Part shown: piece after piece, positions 1 to 5,398 of the stretch
Numbering within the stretch: position 1 is the first letter of the stretch
Layout of the letters: each line of letters starts with the position of its first letter
DNA from: Lysobacterales bacterium CG02_land_8_20_14_3_00_62_12
Lineage (GTDB): Bacteria > Pseudomonadota > Gammaproteobacteria > Xanthomonadales > Ahniellaceae
Direction of reading: 5' to 3'
DNA: 7,380 nt
Assembly (NCBI GenBank): GCA_002785585.1
Contig: PEUI01000292.1
Span: 261 to 7,640 of the forward strand
The notes under the pieces: model-generated
Databases searched by the model: none
What the model was told of the DNA's origin: nothing
Seen by the model: the letters and a program-made list of their open reading frames with translations, nothing else
Position numbers and translations under genes: made by a program

Positions 1-170
1 TGAAAGCTCGGGACACCCAGATTTCGTGAATGCCAGGAAAGCTCGGAGAAAGCTCGGAGAAAGCTCGGGACACCCAGATTTGAAAGCTCGGGAAAGCTCG
101 GGACACCCAGATTTCGTGAATGCCAGGCAGGTCGGAAAGCTCGGGACACCCAGATTTCGTGAATGCCAGG
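1..170 (+). repeat. Direct-repeat block, GAAAGCTCGGGACACCC family
   Basis: Three exact 36-bp copies lie at 2-37, 92-127 and 135-170. Each starts GAAAGCTCGGGACACCCAG and ends with a segment reading ATTTCGTGAATGCCAGG. Between copies one and two are short head-only pieces: two 11-bp GAAAGCTCGGA units (37-47, 48-58), a longer truncated copy (59-81) and a 10-bp head (82-91). The spacing is irregular: 54 bp between the first two full copies and 7 bp between the last two. This looks like repeated slippage or recombination between short heads. Open frames through here encode only repeat-derived peptide (ESSGHPDF-like), so I do not call a gene. The block starts at the window edge and probably continues to the left. 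Confidence 0.9.
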
Positions 171-228
171 CATGTCGGGCGTGGAGGGCGTGGACGATGG
201 ATCGGGTTAGTAGACTTGTGGGTGTCCC
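143..228. repeat. Inverted-repeat-bounded element, copy 1 (86 bp)
   Basis: GGGACACCCA at 143-152 faces its perfect reverse complement TGGGTGTCCC at 219-228. The left arm is the core of the direct-repeat unit that begins at 135. The interior has the landmarks CATGTCGGGC, then ATGGATCGGGTTAGTAGACTTG just before the right arm. The copy at 465-547 has the same order of landmarks and the same length within a few bases, which shows that the unit as a whole is repeated. Similarity between the two copies runs about 9 bases beyond the right arm (CAACTTCGCC versus CAAGTTCGCC). It could be a non-autonomous palindromic element mobilised in trans, for example by a REP-associated tyrosine transposase, but no transposase is visible. 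Confidence 0.7.
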
Positions 229-231
229 AAC

Positions 232-335
232 TTCGCCTCATCTCGTGCTGGCCGAAGGTATCGCCAGCACCCAATACGCGGCGACCGGTAGCCCGCCGCT
301 GCAAGCGCTGACCGCGACCGTCTACGATCCCGATT
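232..335 (+). other. Unique island between repeats, possible gene remnant
   Basis: This is the only stretch of non-repeat sequence of any length inside the left repeat field. In the frame ending at 337 it reads LAEGIASTQYAATGSPPLQ followed by ALTATVYDPD. The composition is protein-like and GC-rich at third codon positions, unlike the repeat-derived peptide before it. The TGA stop at 335-337 is made by the final T of the island plus the GA of the next GAAAGCTCGG repeat, so the frame is cut by the repeat. I do not recognise the family. It may be a fragment of an older gene trapped between two repeat copies, or chance coding appearance in GC-rich DNA. Confidence 0.25.
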
Positions 336-473
336 GAAAGCTCGGGACACCCAGATTTCGTGAAAGGGAGAGCACCGGACACCCAACTTTCCGAAAGGCG
401 ATGTCCGAGGCGGAAAGCTCGGGAAAGCTCGGGACACCCGAAAGCTCGGGACACCCGAAAGCTCGAGACGCCC
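336..473 (+). repeat. Second direct-repeat block with 17-bp tandem units
   Basis: A partial copy of the 36-bp unit occupies 336-364 (GAAAGCTCGGGACACCC through CGTGAA) and then diverges. A lone GGACACCCA sits at 377-385. A 10-bp head at 413-422 leads into three tandem 17-bp units, GAAAGCTCGGGACACCC, at 423-439, 440-456 and 457-473. The third carries two changes (CGAGACGCCC in place of CGGGACACCC). The head has therefore spread here without the ATTTCGTGAATGCC tail, whereas the block at 1-170 keeps the tail. No credible gene is present. Confidence 0.88.
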
Positions 474-547
474 AGAAAGCGTGAATGTCGGGCACGCGTG
501 TTGTGAGCGTGAACTATGAATGAGATTAGAAGATTTGTGGGTGTCCC
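465..547. repeat. Inverted-repeat-bounded element, copy 2 (83 bp)
   Basis: The right arm TGGGTGTCCC at 538-547 is intact. The left arm GAGACGCCCA at 465-474 has two mismatches to the GGGACACCCA of copy 1. The interior matches copy 1 in order: CGTGAATGTCGGGC, then a region ending GAGATTAGAAGATTTG before the right arm. The substitutions are scattered rather than clustered, so this copy looks older than the exact 36-bp repeats on the left. Confidence 0.65.
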
Positions 548-701
548 AAGTTCGCCCCTTTGAGGGGGGGCATGACTTCTTTGCTCTTCGCACGAAGAAA
601 GTGACCAGTGCCATGGTTTTTCGACCCTTGCGCGGCTCAAAAATGAGAGCGCAGAAAGCGCAGGACACCCAATTTTATGCCCCTCCAAAGAGTGGGTGTC
701 C
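548..701. repeat. Palindrome-rich segment with third inverted-repeat pair
   Basis: No gene is seen here. Visible structures are: a CCCCT/AGGGG hairpin with a 3-base loop at 555-567; the 14-bp palindrome TCTTCGCACGAAGA near 585-598; and an imperfect hairpin at 630-652 (GCGC and CTCA pairing with TGAG and GCGC across a 4-A loop). At 654-671 a degenerate repeat head, GAAAGCGCAGGACACCCA, differs from the family consensus at two positions. It faces TGGGTGTCC at 693-701, giving a 9-bp stem. The segment joins the repeat field to the truncated gene that follows. Confidence 0.6.
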
Positions 702-726
702 GAGATCAACACGTCCGAGATCAACA
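698..726 (+). repeat. 14-bp tandem duplication at the gene junction
   Basis: GTCCGAGATCAACA occurs at 698-711 and again at 713-726, a 15-base period. The first copy begins inside the right arm TGGGTGTCC of the third inverted pair, and the second runs directly into the first recognisable codons of the truncated SRPBCC gene. It could mark a recombination or insertion scar, or replication slippage. Confidence 0.8.
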
Positions 727-990
727 AGTGGCAACGGCCACGCCTTCGGCGGCGAGTATCTTGAATTGATACCGAACCAGCGGATTCGCTACACGGACAA
801 GTTCGATGACCCGAACCTCCCCGGCGTTCTGGAAGTAACCGTGTCTCTGAAACCAGTGCTGTGCGGAACCGAGTTGCGCATTTCCCAAAGTGGCATCCCC
901 GAGGCGATCCCGCTCGAAATGTGCTACCTCGGTTGGCAGGAGTCGTTGGCGCAACTGGCAACACTGGTCGAACCTGAAATTCCGGGCTGA
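724..990 (+). pseudogene. SRPBCC/AHSA1-like protein, N-terminally truncated
   Basis: The last 88 codons of the frame match the C-terminal half of AHSA1-type SRPBCC (START-like ligand-binding fold) proteins. Recognisable blocks are HAFGGEYLELIP, RIRYTDKFDDPNLPG, a central beta-strand block CGTELRISQSGIP and the terminal helix EMCYLGWQESLAQLATLVEPEIP. Whole proteins of this type are about 140-150 residues, so about 60 N-terminal residues (first helix and strands) are missing. Upstream in frame there is only repeat sequence: a continuous frame from an ATG at 520 gives a 156-residue reading, but its first ~68 residues are translated repeat and palindrome. I see no ribosome binding site close to the junction. 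The surviving part has no internal stop or frameshift, so the loss may be recent, or a fusion protein might still be made. Specific function unknown. Confidence 0.8.
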
Positions 991-1046
991 CGATGCTCTG
1001 GCCCGTGGCGATCCGCTGTCTCCGCGCATAGGGTCTACGCATCAAC

Positions 1047-1092
1047 ATGCTTCGCCAAGCATCGAACCCTGCACCAGCCTCCGGTCAGGCTG
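1047..1092 (-). terminator. Two hairpins between convergent genes
   Basis: ATGCTT-cgcc-AAGCAT (1047-1062, 6-bp stem) and CAGCCT-ccggtc-AGGCTG (1075-1092, 6-bp stem) lie just downstream of the lipocalin stop on the minus strand and of the SRPBCC remnant on the plus strand. Neither is followed by a clear run of T, so intrinsic termination is uncertain. The position, between convergent gene ends, is the main argument. Confidence 0.3.
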
Positions 1093-1107
1093 TCGTTCAA
1101 AGCGCAC

Positions 1108-1659
1108 TCAGGAGTCGCTTGCCGGCCATGAATGCGGCACCTTGCGTATCCTGTCCATTGGGTAACCCAGCGCCTCCACCTTTGCCAGCAAAGTCGTGTA
1201 ATCGGCCTGCGAAATAAACGGTGTGCGCGCCATGATCCAGGCATAGTCGCGCGCATCGCGGGCGATGATCGTCTGGCTGTAGTCTTCGTCCAGCCACGCC
1301 ACGATGTATTGCGCCTTGATCGGCCAGAACACCTGCACACCCCACACCGCGTTGCCGCTGTCGGGTTTGACCAAGCCGGTGGAGTGGATGCTCTTGACCG
1401 GACTCTCGAACGAACCGTCGCGGAAGTGGAATACGGTGGCGACGTCGCCGTCGGGTTCGAGCGTGTAAGTCTCCAGCGCGTTGTAGGCAGTCTTCTCGAA
1501 ACGGGTGGGAATGGTGGCAATCACGTACCAGTCGCCCATGAACCGCGGCAGGTCAACGTGCGGAACGGGCGTGATCGGCGGCAGCCGGCTGGCGCAGCCA
1601 GTGGAGGACATCATCAGCGCGATGCAAGTTAGCTGCGGGATGGTCTTGAACGGGTTCAT
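1108..1659 (-). CDS. blc: Lipocalin-family outer-membrane lipoprotein (Blc-like)
   Basis: The product has 183 residues, close to the 177 of E. coli Blc. Residues 1-22 form a lipoprotein signal: positive start, hydrophobic stretch TCIALMM and a lipobox-like SSTGC with Cys22 as lipidation site. The -3 residue is Ser rather than the usual Leu. Ala at +2 predicts outer-membrane sorting. The lipocalin first signature is DLPRFMGDWYVIATIPTRFE (residues 36-55), containing the invariant G-x-W as Gly42-Asp43-Trp44. The later YSQTIIARDARDYAWIMART block (127-146) matches the far conserved region. Bacterial Blc proteins bind fatty acids or lysophospholipids and are thought to help maintain or repair the outer membrane. 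It is the last gene of the operon, 23 bases after the methyltransferase. The frame stays open upstream to 1944, but the ATG at 1659 gives the signal peptide and has a Shine-Dalgarno. Gene symbol by analogy. Confidence 0.88.
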   Translation of the reverse strand: MNPFKTIPQLTCIALMMSSTGCASRLPPITPVPHVDLPRFMGDWYVIATIPTRFEKTAYNALETYTLEPDGDVATVFHFRDGSFESPVKSIHSTGLVKPDSGNAVWGVQVFWPIKAQYIVAWLDEDYSQTIIARDARDYAWIMARTPFISQADYTTLLAKVEALGYPMDRIRKVPHSWPASDS

Positions 1660-1663
1660 GAGT

Positions 1664-1668
1664 CCTCC
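1664..1668 (-). promoter_or_regulatory. Ribosome binding site of the lipocalin gene
   Basis: GGAGG on the minus strand lies 4 bases before the ATG at 1659. It supports this internal start over the longer upstream reading and shows that the last gene has its own initiation signal rather than relying on coupling. Confidence 0.7.
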
Positions 1669-1682
1669 GTGGATCGTTAGGA

Positions 1683-2765
1683 TCAAGGCCGCACGAAGCG
1701 GTAGTGCGCGACCCGCCATTCCTGGCCGTCGGCGTAGCCAAACAGTTCTGCGCAGGACATCCAGAACATGCGCCAGCGCTGGAACCACAACGGCGCCGAT
1801 GCGCTCCCATAGGCACTTGCCAGCTCCTCCATCACGTGCTCGCGGTTGCTGTCCTGATTGGCGAGCCAGTGATTGGCGGTGCGCTGATAATGCGTGCCAT
1901 CGATGTGCCAGCGCCGCTCGATGTTCAGCGCCGACTGAAACCACAGCAATGTGTCCGATGCCGGCATCAGCCCGCCGGTGAAGAAGTGCCGGCCCATCCA
2001 GTTGTCGTCGCCATCAGTTTCGAACGGATACATCGCTGTCTTGTGGGCGAAGATGTGCACGAACAGTTTGCCGCCTGGGCGCAACCAGCAGGCGATGCGC
2101 TCGAGCAAGATCTCGTAGTTGCGCATGTGCTCGAACATCTCGATCGATACGCAGCGATCGAATCGGGCCGGCTCCAGTTGCAACTGGTTCACGTCGCAGG
2201 TGATCACGCTCACGTTGAACAGGCTGCGCTGGCGGCATTGCGCCTCGATGTGTTCGCGCTGCTGATTGGAGTTGGAAACTGCCGTGATTTGCGCATTCGG
2301 ATACCGCTCGGCCATCCACAGGGTCAGCGAGCCCCAGCCGCAGCCCAGCTCCAGGATCGACTGCCCGTCGGCCAGCTCGGCACGCTCGCCATACAGTGCC
2401 AGCATGGCGTCCTCGGCCTGATCCAGCGATTCGTCGCCACGCGGGTAGAAGCAGCCGGAATATTTCAGCCGCTTGCCCAAGCACAGCTGAAAGAACGCCG
2501 GCGGCAGTTCGTAGTGCTGCACATTGGCCGCGTCGGTGTGAATCGCCACTGGACTGCGCCTGAGCATCTCGATGTGCTCGGCAAAACGCACCGCCTGCGC
2601 ATCGAGCCCACCCGCCAGCTCTTCGCGCAGGCGCCGCGCACACAGACGACGGATACCCTGGCGCAGCAGCGCATCGGGGATGCTGCCGCGCTCGGCCATG
2701 CCGAGCAATCCGGACGCCGCCCGTTCCGGCGCGGGTTTGGCGGTGGTGATCGCGGAGTGTCTCAT
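1683..2765 (-). CDS. CFA-synthase-like SAM-dependent methyltransferase (second paralogue)
   Basis: A 360-residue class I methyltransferase of the cyclopropane-fatty-acid-synthase superfamily, in the branch that resembles coclaurine N-methyltransferases. Visible elements are the lid/substrate region HYELPPAFFQLCLGKRLKYSG (84-104), SAM motif I ILELGCGWGSL (137-147), the acidic loop TAVSNSNQQREHIEAQ (161-176), SIEMFEHM (207-214, with the family Glu as Glu212), and GGKLFVHIFAHKT (231-243, His237). At the place of E. coli CFA synthase Cys139 (YSCAYW) it has YSGCFY, so Gly104 with a Cys one residue later. The start at 2765 forms an ATGA overlap with the preceding stop; GAGG lies 8 bases upstream. 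A start at 2789 would add 8 residues inside the neighbour. It shares only the core fold with the CFA-family gene four positions earlier in the operon, so a different substrate is likely. The true acceptor is unknown; lipid or amine are both possible. Confidence 0.85.
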   Translation of the reverse strand: MRHSAITTAKPAPERAASGLLGMAERGSIPDALLRQGIRRLCARRLREELAGGLDAQAVRFAEHIEMLRRSPVAIHTDAANVQHYELPPAFFQLCLGKRLKYSGCFYPRGDESLDQAEDAMLALYGERAELADGQSILELGCGWGSLTLWMAERYPNAQITAVSNSNQQREHIEAQCRQRSLFNVSVITCDVNQLQLEPARFDRCVSIEMFEHMRNYEILLERIACWLRPGGKLFVHIFAHKTAMYPFETDGDDNWMGRHFFTGGLMPASDTLLWFQSALNIERRWHIDGTHYQRTANHWLANQDSNREHVMEELASAYGSASAPLWFQRWRMFWMSCAELFGYADGQEWRVAHYRFVRP

Positions 2766-3544
2766 CGTCTCGTCCTCTTCGGAAACCATGGGATCAGCAT
2801 TGAGGTGCTGCGTTGGTAGTCGCGATAGTCATCGCCACGGCTGCGCACGGCCTGCGTTTCGGTGTACGGAATGCCGCTGATCCAGCGCAAGAACACGAAC
2901 ATCACGATCGGCCCCGACCACCCCAGCCAGCCGAGCGGCGAGCCGATCGCGAGGCAGACGTAGGCGAACCAGTGCAGCCACTCGAAAAAGTAGTTGGGAT
3001 GACGCGAATAACGCCACAGACCGGCGCGACAGGTGTGGCCCTTGTTCGCCGGATCGGCGCGAAAGCGCGCCAGTTGCGCATCGGCGATGGTCTCGCCGAT
3101 CACGCTGACCAGCCAGATCACCAGTGCCGCTGCCAGCCACAGGCTGGACGCATCAGGGTTACGTGCCACCGCCAGGAACGGCAACGCGAACAGGACGATC
3201 AGCAGCGCCTGGAACTGGAAGAAGGCGAAGAACTTGAGCTGATTGCCGTTCCAGTGCCCACGCAGATTCTGGTAGCGGCCGTCCTCCAGCTCGCCGCGCA
3301 CGCGCTTCCACAAGTGGCGTGCCAAACGAATGCCCCAAACGCCGCCGAGTAGCCCGAGCAACACACGGGGTGGTCCCGCGCCGGCGCCGGCCAGCGCCAG
3401 CAGCACGGCGCTGCCGCCGACACCGGCAGCCCACAACACGTCGACGATGCCGGCATTGCTGCGTAGGCGTTGCCATTGCCAGCCCAGCGTCATCATCGCC
3501 GCCGCCAGCAGCCACAAGGCGAAGAGTTGCCACCACGGGTTCAT
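2762..3544 (-). CDS. DUF1295 membrane protein (steroid 5-alpha-reductase-like)
   Basis: A 260-residue polytopic inner-membrane protein, about six or seven hydrophobic segments (for example 5-22, 33-53, 60-75, 105-126, 134-151, 186-204, 208-222). The family signature is at the C-terminal side: NKGHTCRAGLWRYSRHPNYFFEW (residues 167-189), followed by the typical end YRDYQRSTSMLIPWFPK (240-256). The RHPNY block is shared with 5-alpha-reductases and isoprenylcysteine methyltransferases, which bind NADPH or SAM near it. DUF1295 members have been inferred to be NAD(P)H-dependent reductases of lipid double bonds, but I know of no firm reaction for this subgroup. Start at 3544 overlaps the DUF2878 stop (ATGA), with GGAG 8 bases upstream. 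The frame remains open to 4120, but that extension lies wholly inside the neighbouring gene. Within this operon a reductase acting on a methylated or methylene fatty acyl chain would fit. Confidence 0.87.
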   Translation of the reverse strand: MNPWWQLFALWLLAAAMMTLGWQWQRLRSNAGIVDVLWAAGVGGSAVLLALAGAGAGPPRVLLGLLGGVWGIRLARHLWKRVRGELEDGRYQNLRGHWNGNQLKFFAFFQFQALLIVLFALPFLAVARNPDASSLWLAAALVIWLVSVIGETIADAQLARFRADPANKGHTCRAGLWRYSRHPNYFFEWLHWFAYVCLAIGSPLGWLGWSGPIVMFVFLRWISGIPYTETQAVRSRGDDYRDYQRSTSMLIPWFPKRTRR

Positions 3545-4095
3545 GCGGCGCGCTCCGGCAGCAGCAGCGGGTTCTCGATCGCCGGCTGCGACCAATATCG
3601 GGCGAGCCACGCGAGCAAGGGCGTGGCAATGCCCCAGCCTAGCGCCAGCCACAAAAACCCATGCCACGCCGGGGCCGCAAAGCTCACCACCTGCCAGCCC
3701 CGGGCGGCACCCAGGTAGGCCATCGGCCCAGCCACCACACCCAGCGCCAGCGCCAGCCACAGGCGTGATTGCAGGTACTTGAGCGACTGGGTGAAGGTGA
3801 GTGCGAAGGTCGCCCACAAGGCCAGAATCCATAGCGGTGCCGGCGCAGCCAGCGGCGCAGCAGAGGCATAGTTGGCCAGGCCGAAATAAATCAGACCGCC
3901 GTCCAGCAGGCAACCCAGCACTAGCGCCGCGAGCATCAACTTCAGATCGGTGGCGCGGGCGGTCGAGCAAGCCAGTTGCCATCCAGCATAGAGCGCCAGC
4001 AACAGCAGGCTCGGCCATATCAGGCCATGGCTGGCGCCGATCACGGCGCTGAACCAGACCAACTGGTAGCCGATCAGACTGATCCAGAAGTTCAT
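3541..4095 (-). CDS. DUF2878 integral membrane protein
   Basis: A 184-residue hydrophobic protein with about five or six transmembrane segments (roughly 5-24, 27-44, 52-71, 86-104, 112-130, 145-166). The start MNFWISLIGYQLVWFSAVIGA and the block LGCLLDGGLIYFGL (60-73) match DUF2878 proteins, which habitually sit beside the CFA/DUF1365 genes. Function is unknown; no catalytic motif is evident apart from Asp65 in the buried LLDGGL stretch and Trp/His residues in PAWHGFLWLALGWG (142-155). Both ends overlap neighbours by ATGA, so its stoichiometry is probably tied to the CFA-like enzyme before it and DUF1295 after it. Possible role: membrane anchor or partner for the soluble lipid-modifying enzymes (inference). 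Confidence 0.83.
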   Translation of the reverse strand: MNFWISLIGYQLVWFSAVIGASHGLIWPSLLLLALYAGWQLACSTARATDLKLMLAALVLGCLLDGGLIYFGLANYASAAPLAAPAPLWILALWATFALTFTQSLKYLQSRLWLALALGVVAGPMAYLGAARGWQVVSFAAPAWHGFLWLALGWGIATPLLAWLARYWSQPAIENPLLLPERAA

Positions 4096-5387
4096 GCCGG
4101 CAACCTGCCGTCAACGGCAATCTCGTGCGGTAACGCGGCGCGACGGTGACCGGGCTTGGTCAGCAGCAACTGCGCCACGCCGATCGAGCGCTCGCGGAAG
4201 CCGCCTTCGCAATAGGCCAGGTAAAACTCCCACAGACGGATGAAGCGCTCGTCGAAGCCCTGCGCCCGCACCTGCGGCAACTGCGCCATGAAGCGTTGCC
4301 GCCAGGCCTTCAGGGTCAGCGCGTAGGAACTGCCGAAGTCTTCCAGTTGGGTCAGCGCCAGATCGCTGGCGCGGGTCTTCGCCGTCACCAAGGCATTGAC
4401 CGAGGGAATGAAGCTGCCGGGAAACACGTGGCGCTTGATGAAGTCGACCGACTTCAGCGCCTGCGCGTAGCGGTGATCCTCGATCGTGATCGCCTGCACC
4501 AGGGCCAGTCCATCGGCCTTGAGCAGCGAGCCAAGTTTGGCGAAATAGACATCCAGATACGGGGCACCAATCGCCTCGACCATCTCGATCGAGACCAGCT
4601 TGTCGTACTGGCCTTCGAGGTCGCGATAATCCTCCAGCAGCAGAGTGACGCGATCATTGAGTCCGGCCGCCATCACCCGCTCGCTGGCCAGCGCATGTTG
4701 TTCGCGCGAGATCGTGGTGGTGGTGACATGGCAGCCGTAGTGTTGGGCGGCATACAGGGCGAAGCCGCCCCAGCCGGTGCCGATCTCGACCACGCGATCG
4801 CTGGGCCCGAGGTCGAGCTTGCGGCAGATCCGCTCCAGCTTGCGTGCGGACGCGGTCTCCAAGGTGTCGGCGGGATCGGTCCAGATCGCCGAGGAATACA
4901 TCAGGTCCGGCGACAGGAACAGGCGAAAGAAATCGTTGCCCAGATCGTAGTGGGCGGCGACGTTGCGGCGGCTGCCGTCGCGCGTATTGCGACGCAACGC
5001 GTGCCAGCCGCGCATCGCCATTCCGCCGAGGCGGGCGAATCCGCCTTCCATCCCGTCGAGCAGCTCGCGATTGCGCACCAGCAACTGGATCAGGCCGACC
5101 AGATTGTCGCAGTGCCAGTGGCCGTCAATGTACGACTCACCGGCGCCGACGCTGCCGTTGCGGGCGACTGCGCCGTAGAAAACCGGATCGAACACCTGCA
5201 GCCGAATTGGCGGATCGGTCGGTTCGCTGATCGGTTCGCCGAGCGCGACCCGGCCGCAGCTATCTTCCAGCAGCAACCGGCCATGGCGCAGGCCGGCCAG
5301 TTGCCCGATCAACTGCTGGCGTAGAAAACGGTCGAAGCCCCCAAAGGCAGGCGTCTCATAGTCGGCAGTCTTGGCGATATCGTTCAT
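4092..5387 (-). CDS. CFA-synthase-family phospholipid methyltransferase
   Basis: A 431-residue protein, longer than E. coli CFA synthase (382) but usual for this operon type. The N-terminal domain (about 1-135) carries YIDGHWHCDNL (86-96), typical of the lipid-binding domain. The catalytic domain has NVAAHYDLGNDFFRLFL (142-158), SAM motif I VVEIGTGWGGFALYAA (199-214), SIEMVEAIG (266-274) and VDFIKRHVFPGSFIPS (314-329). E. coli CFA synthase holds a catalytic bicarbonate with Cys139, Glu239, His266, Ile268 and Tyr317. By alignment these are Ser166, Glu271, Gln298, Ile300 and Tyr355, so two of five ligands differ. The family transfers methyl from SAM to double bonds of membrane phospholipid acyl chains. 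The changes leave open whether the product is cyclopropane or a methyl-branched chain, so I give no cfa symbol. Start ATG has AAAGGA 5 bases upstream, overlapping the stop of DUF1365; the gap between them is 9 bases. Confidence 0.93.
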   Translation of the reverse strand: MNDIAKTADYETPAFGGFDRFLRQQLIGQLAGLRHGRLLLEDSCGRVALGEPISEPTDPPIRLQVFDPVFYGAVARNGSVGAGESYIDGHWHCDNLVGLIQLLVRNRELLDGMEGGFARLGGMAMRGWHALRRNTRDGSRRNVAAHYDLGNDFFRLFLSPDLMYSSAIWTDPADTLETASARKLERICRKLDLGPSDRVVEIGTGWGGFALYAAQHYGCHVTTTTISREQHALASERVMAAGLNDRVTLLLEDYRDLEGQYDKLVSIEMVEAIGAPYLDVYFAKLGSLLKADGLALVQAITIEDHRYAQALKSVDFIKRHVFPGSFIPSVNALVTAKTRASDLALTQLEDFGSSYALTLKAWRQRFMAQLPQVRAQGFDERFIRLWEFYLAYCEGGFRERSIGVAQLLLTKPGHRRAALPHEIAVDGRLPA

Positions 5388-5392
5388 GGCAA

Positions 5393-5398
5393 TCCTTT
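5393..5398 (-). promoter_or_regulatory. Ribosome binding site of the CFA-like gene
   Basis: AAAGGA on the minus strand lies 5 bases before the ATG at 5387 and overlaps the TAA stop of the DUF1365 gene. This is one of only two internal junctions in the operon without a 4-base overlap. Confidence 0.6.

Noticed and set aside
1..170. CRISPR-like array (36-bp direct repeats)
   Set aside because: The intervals are irregular (54 and 7 bp) and made of more repeat fragments, not unique equal-length spacers; the unit also occurs in truncated forms and no cas gene is visible.
26..337. 103-residue plus-strand frame
   Set aside because: Most of it is translated repeat (ESSGHPDF-type peptide) with no start signal; only the last ~35 codons look protein-like and are listed separately as a low-confidence remnant.
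207..668. 153-residue minus-strand frame
   Set aside because: It runs across several repeat copies and palindromes, resembles no family, and lacks a ribosome binding site.
1660..1944. Longer N-terminus for the lipocalin gene (frame open to 1944)
   Set aside because: The extension lies inside the methyltransferase gene, is rich in Arg/Ala/His, and would bury the lipoprotein signal; the ATG at 1659 has GGAGG and the signal peptide.
1704..2819. 371-residue plus-strand frame opposite the second methyltransferase
   Set aside because: It is a shadow of a strongly conserved gene on the other strand in GC-rich DNA; the translation is His/Gln/Arg rich with no recognisable domain.
3545..4120. Longer N-terminus for DUF1295 (frame open to 4120)
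   Set aside because: The extension is an out-of-frame reading of the DUF2878 gene; the ATG at 3544 gives the usual family length and an ATGA overlap.
4146..5324. 392-residue plus-strand frame opposite the CFA-like gene
   Set aside because: The opposite strand carries clear CFA-family motifs throughout; this translation is a low-complexity antisense product.
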